From Telluria antibiotica (GTDB lineage Bacteria; Pseudomonadota; Gammaproteobacteria; Burkholderiales; Burkholderiaceae_D), in assembly GCF_011682055.1 (NCBI RefSeq), contig NZ_JAAQOM010000024.1, positions 28,468 through 92,467 on the forward strand: 64,000 nucleotides of DNA. Direction: 5' to 3'. Numbering within the stretch: position 1 is the first letter of the stretch; every line of letters begins with the position of its first letter. Below are positions 10,546 through 18,885 of the stretch, piece by piece. The position numbers were made by a program, and so were the translations under genes. The notes under the pieces are model-generated. The model worked only from the letters and a program-made list of their open reading frames with translations. It had not been told where the DNA came from and searched no databases.

Positions 10546-12066
10546 ATGATCGACATCCCTTCCCTGCTGGCCGCCCTCCCCGCGCGCATCGACGCGATCG
10601 CGCGCACCGCGGCCGCGCGCACGCCCGACGCGCCTGCGCTCGTCGACGGTGGCCGCACGCTGACCTTCCGCGACCTGGAAACCCTCGTCGACCGCCGCGC
10701 CGACCAGCTGCGCGCCCGCGGCGTGCGGCCCGGCGACCGCGTCCTGCTGGCCAGCGAGAACTGCGCGGACCAGGTGGCGCTCATCTTCGCCGCGTCCGCC
10801 GTCGGCGCGTGGATCGTCAACGCGAACCCGCGCCTGACGGCACCGGAGCTGGACGCGATCCGCGACCACGCCGGCGCCCGCATTGCGCTGTACACGGCGG
10901 CCGTGTCGGCGGAAGCGGACGCGCACGCGGCCAGGGCCGGCGCCGTGTTCGACGACGGCCTGATGGTGGGCCCGCTGAACGCGGCCTGCGTGCCGGAAGA
11001 AGACGACAGCGTGGCCGCCCTCGTCTACACGACGGGCACGACGGGCAAGCCGAAAGGCGTGATGCTGAGCCACCGCAGCCTGCTGTTCGTGGCGGCCGTG
11101 TCCAGCCGGCTGCGGGGCCTCACGCCGGCCGACCGCGCGTGGGGCGTGCTGCCGATCTCGCACGTGTACGGCCTCACGTCCGTGATGCTGGGCACGCTCA
11201 GCGCGGGCGCCTGCCTGCACCTGGCGCCCCGCTTCACGCCCGAGGCCATGCTGGCGGCCATCCGCGACGACGGCCTGTCCATCGTGCAAGGCGTGCCCGC
11301 GATGTATGCGCGGCTGCTGGAACACGTGGGCGATGCATCTCCGCTGCCGTCGCGCCTGCGCTTCGCGTACGCGGGCGGTTCGCCGCTCGACCCCGCGCTG
11401 AAGGCCGCCGTCGAGCGCCTGCTGCGCGTCCCGCTGCACAACGGCTACGGCCTGTCCGAGGCGGCGCCCACCGTCAGCCAGACGCGGCTCGACGCACCGC
11501 GCGCCGACACCTCGGTCGGGCAACCGATTCCCGGCGTGGAAGCGCGCGTCGTCGACAAGGATGGGCGCGACGTGGCCGGAGGCAGCCCGGGCGAGCTGTG
11601 GGTGCGCGGGCCGAACCTGATGCGGGGCTATTACCGCGACCCGCAGGCGACGGCCGCGGCGCTGCGTCCCGGCGGCTGGCTGAACACGGGCGACATGGCG
11701 ACGCGGGGCGCGGACGGCGCGCTGTTCATCGTCGGCCGCACGAAGGAATTGATCATCCGCTCGGGTTTCAATGTGTTCCCGCTGGAAGTGGAGACCGTGC
11801 TGAACGCGCACCCAGGCGTGACGCAGTCGGCCGTCGTGGGCCGCCTGGTCGCCGACGGCAACGAGGAAGTGATCGCCTACGTCCAGCCCGATCCGCGCCG
11901 CACGCCGCTTGAAGCCGAACTGCGTGCGTGGGCGGCCGCGCGGCTGGCGCCGTACAAGCGGCCGGCGCGCATCGTGATGCTGGATGCGCTGCCCGCCGCC
12001 GCGAACGGCAAGGTGCTCAAGCACGTGTTGAAGGAGATGGCTGCGGATATGGCCGCGCGGCCGTAG
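10546..12066 (+). CDS. Class I adenylate-forming acyl-CoA synthetase
   Basis: A 506-residue AMP-dependent synthetase/ligase that should activate a carboxylic acid through an acyl-adenylate and load CoA. Motifs: P-loop YTTGTTGKPKGVMLSH (about 162-177), HNGYGLSEAAPT (A5), GWLNTGDMATRGADG (A7), GRTKELIIRSGFNVFPLEVE (A8 hinge) and the catalytic Lys in AAANGKVLKH (A10). The ATG at 10546 begins the recognisable protein; the open frame extends further upstream without homology. It faces the antiporter across a shared promoter region. Substrate is unknown: long- or medium-chain fatty acid is the default, and an oxalyl-CoA role is only a contextual guess. Confidence 0.85.
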   Translation: MIDIPSLLAALPARIDAIARTAAARTPDAPALVDGGRTLTFRDLETLVDRRADQLRARGVRPGDRVLLASENCADQVALIFAASAVGAWIVNANPRLTAPELDAIRDHAGARIALYTAAVSAEADAHAARAGAVFDDGLMVGPLNAACVPEEDDSVAALVYTTGTTGKPKGVMLSHRSLLFVAAVSSRLRGLTPADRAWGVLPISHVYGLTSVMLGTLSAGACLHLAPRFTPEAMLAAIRDDGLSIVQGVPAMYARLLEHVGDASPLPSRLRFAYAGGSPLDPALKAAVERLLRVPLHNGYGLSEAAPTVSQTRLDAPRADTSVGQPIPGVEARVVDKDGRDVAGGSPGELWVRGPNLMRGYYRDPQATAAALRPGGWLNTGDMATRGADGALFIVGRTKELIIRSGFNVFPLEVETVLNAHPGVTQSAVVGRLVADGNEEVIAYVQPDPRRTPLEAELRAWAAARLAPYKRPARIVMLDALPAAANGKVLKHVLKEMAADMAARP

Positions 12067-12303
12067 TCACCTGCGCCGCTTCTTCCAGTCGTAGCCGGGC
12101 CCCGTCACGTCGACGCCCGGATGCCCGACGACGTCCGGATGCTCGGAACACATCGTCACGAAGCGCACGCCCTCGCCTTCGCGCTGGCGCCGCCGCAAGT
12201 CTTCCATGAAGCGCATCGCCTCCACCATCGCCGTCGTCGCGAACGGCTGCGCATGCGGGGTATGGCTTTCCCCTTCCTCGATCGTCCAGTACACCATGTA
12301 CAT
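12067..12303 (-). CDS. Small conserved hypothetical protein
   Basis: A 78-residue protein, MYMVYWTIEEGE..., with a GGAGGAG ribosome binding site just before the ATG at 12303. It has no signal peptide or membrane segment. The first part (MYMVYWTIEEGESHTPHAQPF, then AMRFMEDLRRRQREGEGVRFV) looks like a small alpha/beta fold. The end is basic (DWKKRRR). I do not recognise a function. Its stop abuts the end of the convergent acyl-CoA synthetase gene with no space. Confidence 0.7.
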   Translation of the reverse strand: MYMVYWTIEEGESHTPHAQPFATTAMVEAMRFMEDLRRRQREGEGVRFVTMCSEHPDVVGHPGVDVTGPGYDWKKRRR

Positions 12304-12389
12304 GTCGGCTCCTCCTGGCCGCATCGTGTCGGCGCGCGCCTGGCCTGTCAAGGCACACGCGTCCGCGTTATAGCGCGACTGACAATACG

Positions 12390-12403
12390 TAGGACTTGTC
12401 CTA
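12390..12403. promoter_or_regulatory. Perfect inverted repeat, possible operator
   Basis: TAGGAC-TT-GTCCTA is a perfect 6+2+6 palindrome about 80 bp upstream of the glycosidase/RmlD fusion gene. It sits in a short AT-richer stretch of otherwise non-coding DNA, where an operator or activator site would be expected. No run of T follows, so it does not look like a terminator. Confidence 0.45.
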
Positions 12404-12483
12404 AATCCGGCCTATATGTTCGCCACCCCACACAGGAAGCCGGGCCAGCCGACTAGGCTTACGTCTTGGATCAACAGCAGGAC

Positions 12484-14742
12484 ATGCATATGAATCTTAA
12501 CAACCATATCCAGCCAGCAAGTTCGCCGCTCCAGCTCTGGGGCGGCCTCGAATGCACCGTCAACCGCGTACGCGATCAGTACTTCTCCCAAATGGAACGC
12601 AATGGACACGCCGAACGGCTCCAGGACCTGGAGCGCTTCGCGTCGCTCGGCATCCGCGCCATCCGCTACCCCGTGCTGTGGGAGCGGACGGCGCCCGACG
12701 GCATCGAGTCGGCCGACTGGTCGTGGTCCGATGAGCGCCTGTCCGCGCTGCAGCAGCTGGGTGTGACGCCCATCGTCGGTCTTGTCCACCACGGCAGCGG
12801 CCCGCGCCACACGAGCCTCGTCGCGCCCGACTTCGCCGAGAAGCTGGCCGAGTATGCGGGCGCCGTGGCGCACCGCTACCCGTGGGTCGAGTACTGGACA
12901 CCCGTCAACGAGCCGTGCACGACCGCCCGCTTCTCCGGCCTGAACGGCGTCTGGTATCCGCACGACACGAGCGAGGAAGGCTTCATCCGCGCCCTGATCA
13001 ACCAGTGCCGCGCCGTCGTCCTGTCGATGCGCGCGATCCGCGCCGTGAATCCGGACGCGAAGCTCGTGCAGACCGACGACTTGTCGCGCACCTACGGCAC
13101 GCCCGAGATGGCGGACATCGCGAACTTCTTCAACGAACGCCGCTGGCTGGCGTGGGACATGCTGTGCGGGAAGGTCGACGCGGGCCACGCGCTGTGGGAC
13201 TACCTGCTCGAGAACGGTGCGGGCGCCGACGAACTGCTGTGGTTCAAGGACAATGCCTGCCCGCCGGACGTCATCGGCGTCAACTACTACATCACGAGCG
13301 AGCGCTGGCTCGACCACCGCGCCGAGCGCTATCCGGAAAGCCACCGCACGCAATACCGCGGCATCCCGCACGCCGACATCGAATGCTCGCGCGTGCTCGC
13401 GACGCCGACGCCGGGCATCGGCCCGCTGCTGCAGGAAACATGGGACCGCTACGGCCTGCCGATCGCCGTCACCGAGGCGCACATCGACGCCAACCGCGAA
13501 GACCAGCTGCGCTGGCTCGTGGAGATCTGGAACGCGGCGCGCAAGGTCCAGCAGGGCGGCGCCGACATCCGCGCCGTCACCGTGTGGGCCCTGCTCGGCT
13601 CGTTCGACTGGAACTGCCTCGTCACCGCGTGCCACGGCTATTACGAACCGGGGCCGTTCGACGTGCGCGGCCCGCAGCCCCGCCCGACCGCCGTCGCCAC
13701 CCTGATGCGCGAACTGGCGAGCGGCCGCCCCCTGTCGCACCCGGTGCTGCAGGGCCAGGGCTGGTGGCGCCGTCCCGGCCGCTTCCTCGCGAAACCCGTG
13801 GCGACGCGCACGGCCGTCGCCGACATCGCCGTACGCGGGGCGCTGCGCTCCACGTTCCCGCAGCCGATCCTCATCACGGGCGCGACGGGCACCCTGGGCC
13901 GCGCCTTCGCCCGCATCTGCGAGCGCCGCAACCTCGCCTGCCACGTGCTGACGCGGCAGGAGATGGACATCGCCGATCCGGCGTCCGTCGAGGCAGCGAT
14001 CGTGCGCTTCAAGCCCTGGGCCGTCATCAATGCGGGCGGCTATGTGCGCGTGGACGACGCCGAGGACGACGCGGCGCGCTGCATGCGCGACAACGCCCAC
14101 GGCCCCACCGTGCTCGCGCTGGCCGCCATCCGCCATGCGCTGCGCTTCATGACCTTTTCCAGCGACCTCGTGTTCGACGGCACGCTCGACCGTCCGTACG
14201 TCGAATCCGACACGGTCGCGCCGCTGGGTGTGTACGGCCGCAGCAAGGCGGATGCGGAACGGCGCGTGCTCGATTCCGACCCGCAAGCGCTCATCATCCG
14301 CACGAGCGCCTTCTTCGGCCCGTGGGACCAGCACAACATCGTCACGCAAGCTCTCGACGCGCTCGACGCCGGGCGGCCGTTCGTGGCCGCGTCGGACCAG
14401 GTCGTATCGCCGACGTACGTGCCGGATCTCGTCAACGCCTGCCTCGACCTGCTGATCGACCGCGAATGCGGCATCTGGCACCTGACCAATGGCGCGGCGC
14501 TGAGCTGGGCGGACCTCGTGCGTCGCGCGTGCGCGGCGGCCGGCGTCGACGACAGTGGGCTGGAAGTGCGCACGACCGCCGAGCTCGGGCTGCGCGCCGC
14601 GCGGCCGCGCAACAGCGCCATGAGCAGCGAACGGGGCTTGCTGCTGCCGTCGTTCGACGATGCGCTGGCGCGTTATCTGCGCGAACGCGAGATGGCGGAA
14701 CGGCGCCCGGATGGCCTGGAATCGGCGCACTACGCCAGCTGA
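12484..14742 (+). CDS. Fusion: family 1 glycosidase-like domain + RmlD-like NAD(P)-dependent sugar-nucleotide reductase
   Basis: A 752-residue two-domain cytoplasmic protein without a signal peptide. Residues about 15-415 resemble glycoside hydrolase family 1: Glu143 in TPVNEPCT is the acid/base and Glu331 in IAVTEAHID the likely nucleophile (usual motif TENG). Residues about 460-745 are an extended short-chain dehydrogenase like RmlD: ILITGATGTLG (NAD(P) site, 462-472), FSSDLVFDG, and catalytic Tyr584/Lys588 in YGRSK. The ATG at 12484 was preferred over a TTG at 12466; another ATG follows at 12490. I infer a sugar or cell-envelope role but cannot name the substrate. A hairpin terminator follows. 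Confidence 0.85.
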   Translation: MHMNLNNHIQPASSPLQLWGGLECTVNRVRDQYFSQMERNGHAERLQDLERFASLGIRAIRYPVLWERTAPDGIESADWSWSDERLSALQQLGVTPIVGLVHHGSGPRHTSLVAPDFAEKLAEYAGAVAHRYPWVEYWTPVNEPCTTARFSGLNGVWYPHDTSEEGFIRALINQCRAVVLSMRAIRAVNPDAKLVQTDDLSRTYGTPEMADIANFFNERRWLAWDMLCGKVDAGHALWDYLLENGAGADELLWFKDNACPPDVIGVNYYITSERWLDHRAERYPESHRTQYRGIPHADIECSRVLATPTPGIGPLLQETWDRYGLPIAVTEAHIDANREDQLRWLVEIWNAARKVQQGGADIRAVTVWALLGSFDWNCLVTACHGYYEPGPFDVRGPQPRPTAVATLMRELASGRPLSHPVLQGQGWWRRPGRFLAKPVATRTAVADIAVRGALRSTFPQPILITGATGTLGRAFARICERRNLACHVLTRQEMDIADPASVEAAIVRFKPWAVINAGGYVRVDDAEDDAARCMRDNAHGPTVLALAAIRHALRFMTFSSDLVFDGTLDRPYVESDTVAPLGVYGRSKADAERRVLDSDPQALIIRTSAFFGPWDQHNIVTQALDALDAGRPFVAASDQVVSPTYVPDLVNACLDLLIDRECGIWHLTNGAALSWADLVRRACAAAGVDDSGLEVRTTAELGLRAARPRNSAMSSERGLLLPSFDDALARYLREREMAERRPDGLESAHYAS

Positions 14743-14778
14743 TCCGGCCCGACCGGCAGCATTAATTTTCCCTGTGGA

Positions 14779-14822
14779 AACAACGGCTTCCCGTATCTGC
14801 GGGCAGTCGTTGTTGTGTTTTC
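14779..14822 (+). terminator. Probable rho-independent terminator
   Basis: AACAACG (14779-14785) pairs with CGTTGTT (14808-14814), with an inner CCCG/CGGG pair (14790-14793 / 14800-14803), then GTGTTTTC. It lies 37 bp after the stop of the glycosidase/RmlD fusion gene. Confidence 0.6.
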
Positions 14823-15008
14823 ATAATTCCGTCAATACTATATTTACCGTCGGAATTTCTTTAGTTACACTACGTTACTTAGCGTTACTTTACGCCACCC
14901 TAGTGCGACTACCATGTCCGACTTCCCTCGCCAGCCGCTACCCGCAGCATCCGGTATGTATGCAGGTTACAGCCTGTTCCCCTCGTCTGCCGCGGCCGGA
15001 CGGTCGAC

Positions 15009-15944
15009 ATGAAACTCTATCGGGAAGAACATGGCTGGACCGAGCGCCTGATCGCCTCGGCGGCGCCGTCGGTCACCTTGCGCTCGGCCGTTCCGCCGCA
15101 CCTGGCGGGCTTCAAGTCGGTGCGCGAACTCGCGAAGATCCGGCTGCGGGCCGTCCTGCATCCGCGCCAGACGCCGCGCTGGCTCCACCTGCTGAACGCG
15201 CACCCGGCCTTTTCGGAATACGTGCGCAACTGCCCGCGCTTCCTGTACAAGGTCTACCGCCCGTACATCAGCCACGCGCTGGATGCCAACGAGCGCCTGG
15301 AAGCGATCCGCGCGCACTACGACTTCATGTTCCGGCGTGGCCTGCGCGAGACGCTGGCGCGCGCCAGCGTCGGCCCCGTCGTGCTGGCCGAGGTACCCGG
15401 CAAGAGCGGCCTGCCGTACCAGGTCCAGTTGCGCACGGTGAACATGTTCGACCGCGAGGGCGAACTGGTGCTGCAGCTGACGCAGGACGACAAGGCCTTG
15501 TACACGGTGGCGTTCACCGTGGCGCCGCGGGACGGCAGCCTGGCCGTCAGCGTCGGCTGCATCCAGGGCGGCAAGACGGAGGATGCGCGCGAGGCGATCC
15601 GCACTGCCACGCGCGAACTGCACGGCATCCGGCCGAAGCAGCTGATGGCGACGCTCGTGCGCCAGCTGGGCCATGAATACGGCTGCGAACGGATGGTGCT
15701 CGTGTCGAACCGCAACCGCGTGATCTACAAGGCGATCCGCAACGGTCGCGTGCTGGCCGACTACGACCAGCTGTGGACGGAACTGGGCGCGCGGCTGCGG
15801 CCCGACGGCGACTGGGAACTGGCGTGCGCGCCGGTGGCGGCGCCGGACCTGGACGGCATCCCGTCGAAGAAGCGGTCGGAGGCGCGCAAGCGGCACGAGC
15901 TCGTGAGCCGGCTCGCTGCGGACGTGTGCCAGGCTTTACGATAG
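15009..15944 (+). CDS. VirK/YbjX (DUF535) family protein
   Basis: A 311-residue protein of the DUF535 family (VirK, YbjX, Salmonella SomA relatives). In enterobacteria these are linked to outer-membrane and lipid A homeostasis and antimicrobial-peptide resistance; their biochemistry is unknown. Family features are RAHYDFMFRRGLRE (about 98-112), a central GELVLQLTQDDKALYTVAF strand pair, VSVGCIQGGKT near 180-190 and the C-terminal MVLVSNRNRVIY. No signal peptide or membrane segment. The upstream 266 bp are non-coding, hold a terminator and a promoter-like AT-rich stretch, and include several GTTAC repeats near 14865-14890. It converges on waaF. Confidence 0.85.
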   Translation: MKLYREEHGWTERLIASAAPSVTLRSAVPPHLAGFKSVRELAKIRLRAVLHPRQTPRWLHLLNAHPAFSEYVRNCPRFLYKVYRPYISHALDANERLEAIRAHYDFMFRRGLRETLARASVGPVVLAEVPGKSGLPYQVQLRTVNMFDREGELVLQLTQDDKALYTVAFTVAPRDGSLAVSVGCIQGGKTEDAREAIRTATRELHGIRPKQLMATLVRQLGHEYGCERMVLVSNRNRVIYKAIRNGRVLADYDQLWTELGARLRPDGDWELACAPVAAPDLDGIPSKKRSEARKRHELVSRLAADVCQALR

Positions 15945-15964
15945 ACGCAGGCGCGACGCAAACG

Positions 15965-16090
15965 TCCGCGTGGGCGGGGGGCCGCCCACCCTACGCGCCA
16001 TTGCGGCCGTAGGGTGGGCACCCTGTGCCCACGCGGACGTTCGCGGTGTGTTAGCGCGTAGGGTGGGCACCCTGTGCCCACGCGAACGTG
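15965..16090. repeat. Three palindromic REP-like elements in head-to-head and tandem order
   Basis: Element A: CGCGTGGGCGG-GGGG-CCGCCCACCCTAC (about 15968-15995). Element B: GTAGGGTGGGCAC-CCT-GTGCCCACGCG (about 16010-16036). Element C: the same sequence as B (about 16059-16085). A and B face each other; B and C are direct repeats with similar GACGTTCGCGGT / AACGTGCGCGGT tails. The cluster fills the gap between two convergent genes. Confidence 0.92.
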
Positions 16091-16105
16091 CGCGGTATGT
16101 CGGCG

Positions 16106-17158
16106 TCACGCCCTGACCGCGCTGTCGCGCTGCGGCACCAGCATCGGCGCCAGCTCGCTCCACACGCTGTCGACACTCATCCGGTTCATGCAATCGTGGT
16201 GCCCCAGCGGGCACTCGCGCTTGCGGCATGGCGAGCATGCCAGGCGCAGCGACACGGCGCGCGCCACGTCCGACAGTGGCGGCGCATAGTCCGGGTCCGT
16301 CGAGCCGTACAAGGCCACGACGGGACGGTTCAGCGCGGAAGCGATGTGCATCAGCCCGGAATCGTTCGAGACGACGGCGCGCGCCGTCGCCAGCAGGACG
16401 ATGGCCTCGTCCAGCGACGTCTGGCCGGCCAGGTTCAGCACGCTGGACGCGGCCGCGCCCGCGTGGCGCTGCACCTGCTCGCACGTGTCGCGGTCGTTCG
16501 GGGAACCGAGCAGCACCAGCTGCACACCCGGCACGGCAGCGGCCACGCTGGCCGCCAGCGCGCCGTAGTAGGCGGGCGGCCAGCGCTTGGCGCTGCCGAA
16601 TTCCGCCCCCGGCGCGAATGCGACGAGGGGACGCGCCCGGTCGACGCCGAGGCGCTGTCCCACCTGCGCCATCTCGTCGCCCCCGACGGCAAGGCTCGGG
16701 CGCACCGCCTTGCCCGCCGGTCCGGGCGCGCGCGCGAGGGCCGCATAGAACGGCACCATCGACCGGGGCGGATGGTCGTCGTGGTGCATCACGTTTATCA
16801 TCCCGTAGCGCATCTCGCCCTTGTAGCCGACGCGGCGGCCGATGCCCGCGAGCCACGGGATCAGCGCATATTTCAGCGTGTTCGGCAGCACGTAGGCGTC
16901 GGCGTAGCCGCGCGCCGCGAGCATGCGCGCGCAACGCCACCGTTCGCCGAGCTGCAGAGCGCGGTGGCGGAACGGCGTCGCGAGGATCTCGTCGGCCTCG
17001 CGGATGCGGCGCCACACGGGCACCACGTGCGGCGGCGCCAGCACGTCGATCGCGCGATCCGGATGCGCCTGCTTGAGAAGGCGCAGCAGCGGCTGGGCCA
17101 TCACGGCATCGCCGATCCAGTTCGGCGAGATGACGAGCGTGCGCGCCTTCCCGTTCAT
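16106..17158 (-). CDS. waaF: Lipopolysaccharide heptosyltransferase II
   Basis: A 350-residue GT-B family 9 enzyme that adds the second heptose to the LPS inner core on the cytoplasmic face of the inner membrane. The N-terminus LVISPNWIGDAVMAQPLLRLLK is characteristic of WaaF. The C-terminal half has FAPGAEFGSAKRWP, VVSNDSGLMHIASALNRPVVALYGSTDP and the Cys-containing C.PCRKRECPLGHHDCM segment typical of WaaF. The ATG at 17158 overlaps the msbA stop by 4 bp, so the two are translationally coupled; the reading frame extends upstream only as an msbA shadow. Confidence 0.93.
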   Translation of the reverse strand: MNGKARTLVISPNWIGDAVMAQPLLRLLKQAHPDRAIDVLAPPHVVPVWRRIREADEILATPFRHRALQLGERWRCARMLAARGYADAYVLPNTLKYALIPWLAGIGRRVGYKGEMRYGMINVMHHDDHPPRSMVPFYAALARAPGPAGKAVRPSLAVGGDEMAQVGQRLGVDRARPLVAFAPGAEFGSAKRWPPAYYGALAASVAAAVPGVQLVLLGSPNDRDTCEQVQRHAGAAASSVLNLAGQTSLDEAIVLLATARAVVSNDSGLMHIASALNRPVVALYGSTDPDYAPPLSDVARAVSLRLACSPCRKRECPLGHHDCMNRMSVDSVWSELAPMLVPQRDSAVRA

Positions 17159-18885
17159 GTCTCTTCCACCACCGTGGAAAACTGCAGGCGGTACAGGTTC
17201 GCGTACATGCCGCCCTTCGCCAGCAGTTGCTCGTGCGTGCCCTGCTCGACGATGCGGCCGTGCTCCATCACGACGATCAGGTCGGCGCCCTCGATGGTCG
17301 ACAGGCGGTGCGCGATCACGAACGTGGTGCGGCCGGCCATGAGGGTCTCGAGGGCGGCCTGCACGGCGCGTTCCGACTCGTTGTCCAGCGCCGACGTGGC
17401 CTCGTCCAGGATCAGGATCGGCGCATCCTTGTAGATGGCGCGCGCGATCGCCACGCGCTGGCGCTGGCCGCCCGACAGGCGCATGCCGTTCTCGCCGATG
17501 ATCGTGTCGACACCTTCCGGCAGGCGCGCGACGACGTCGGCCAGGTGCGCGGCACGGATGGCGGCCTGCAGGCGCGCCTCGTCGACGTGCTCGACGCCGT
17601 ACGCGATATTGGCCCGCAGCGTGTCGTCGAACAGCACGACGTTCTGGCTCACGAGCGCCAGCTGGGCGCGCAGCGACGCCATCCTGATGTCCTGGTACGG
17701 CACGCCGTCCAGCAGGATGCGGCCCGACTCCGGTTCGTAGAAACGCGTGACGAGGCTTACGAACGTCGACTTGCCGCCGCCCGACATGCCCACCAGCGCG
17801 ACGGTCTGGCCCGGCTTGACGTCGAGCGAGACATCGTCCAGCGCCAGCGCCTGCGTGTTCGGATAGCGGAACTTGACGTGTTCGAAACGCACGTGGCCCT
17901 GCGCGCGCTCGATGGTGCGCGTGCCCGGGTCGTGCTCGACGGGCGCGTCGATCAGCTCGAACACGATTTCCGCGGCGGCGATGCCGCGCTGCATGGGGCC
18001 GTTCACCTCGGCCAGCGCCTTCAGCGGCGTCAGCAGCATCAGCATCAACGTGACGAACTGGGTGAATTCGCCGACCGTCATGTCGGCCTTCAGCGCCAGC
18101 ACGACGACGACCGACAGCGAGATCGACGTGGCGATCTGCGTGACGGGCGTCGTCGCCGCGAACGCGACCGTCATGCGCTGGGAAAAGCCGCGCAGCGCCT
18201 CGCTGCGCTGGAAGAAGCGGCGGCTCTCGTACCGTTCGCCCGAGAACACGCGGATCACCTGGTGGCCGCGCGCGGCTTCCTCCACGACCTGCGTCATCTC
18301 GCCCGTCACGCGCGTGTTCTCGCGGTTCAGGTGGCGCAACCGCTTGCTCGTCGTGCGCACGATCACGGCCGTGAGGGGCACGACGACGATGGCGACGAGC
18401 GTCAGCATCCAGTTCAGCCACAGCAGCGAGCCGAGCAGGCCGACCACGACGAGCACGTCGCGCACGAACGAGATGAACACGGAGTTGATCATGTCCACGA
18501 CCTGGCGCACGTCGCCGACGACGGTGTTGATCACCTTGCCCGTCGACTCTTCGTGGAAGCGCGCCACGGGCAGGCGCAGCAGGCGTTCGAACGCCTGGGC
18601 GCGCAAGTCGTTCAGGACGCGCGAGAGGACCCAGTTGTTGTAGTAGGCCGTGGCGAACGTGCCGATGCCGCGCAGGACGAAGATCGACACGAGCACGCCC
18701 GGGATCCACCACAGGCTGAACGGCACCTTGTGCTTGAAGCCCTTGTCCATCAACAGCTTCAGGGCCTCGCCCAGCAGCGGCTGCGTGGCGGCCGTCAACG
18801 CCATCGCGAGCAGCGACAGGAACGCGCGTCCGCGATATGGTTTCAGGATCGCCCACAGGCGCTTGATGATGACACTGTTATCCAA
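17155..18885 (-). CDS. msbA: Lipid A export ATP-binding/permease protein MsbA
   Basis: A 576-residue ABC half-transporter that flips lipid A-core across the inner membrane. An N-terminal six-helix domain (about 15-310) is followed by a nucleotide-binding domain with Walker A GMSGGGKST, Q-loop VSQNVVLFDD, signature LSGGQRQRVAIARA, Walker B ILILDEATSALD and the His switch in VIAHRLSTIE. Length is standard. Its start overlaps the O-antigen ligase gene by 8 bp and its end overlaps waaF by 4 bp, giving a ligase-flippase-heptosyltransferase operon. Confidence 0.95.
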   Translation of the reverse strand: MDNSVIIKRLWAILKPYRGRAFLSLLAMALTAATQPLLGEALKLLMDKGFKHKVPFSLWWIPGVLVSIFVLRGIGTFATAYYNNWVLSRVLNDLRAQAFERLLRLPVARFHEESTGKVINTVVGDVRQVVDMINSVFISFVRDVLVVVGLLGSLLWLNWMLTLVAIVVVPLTAVIVRTTSKRLRHLNRENTRVTGEMTQVVEEAARGHQVIRVFSGERYESRRFFQRSEALRGFSQRMTVAFAATTPVTQIATSISLSVVVVLALKADMTVGEFTQFVTLMLMLLTPLKALAEVNGPMQRGIAAAEIVFELIDAPVEHDPGTRTIERAQGHVRFEHVKFRYPNTQALALDDVSLDVKPGQTVALVGMSGGGKSTFVSLVTRFYEPESGRILLDGVPYQDIRMASLRAQLALVSQNVVLFDDTLRANIAYGVEHVDEARLQAAIRAAHLADVVARLPEGVDTIIGENGMRLSGGQRQRVAIARAIYKDAPILILDEATSALDNESERAVQAALETLMAGRTTFVIAHRLSTIEGADLIVVMEHGRIVEQGTHEQLLAKGGMYANLYRLQFSTVVEET

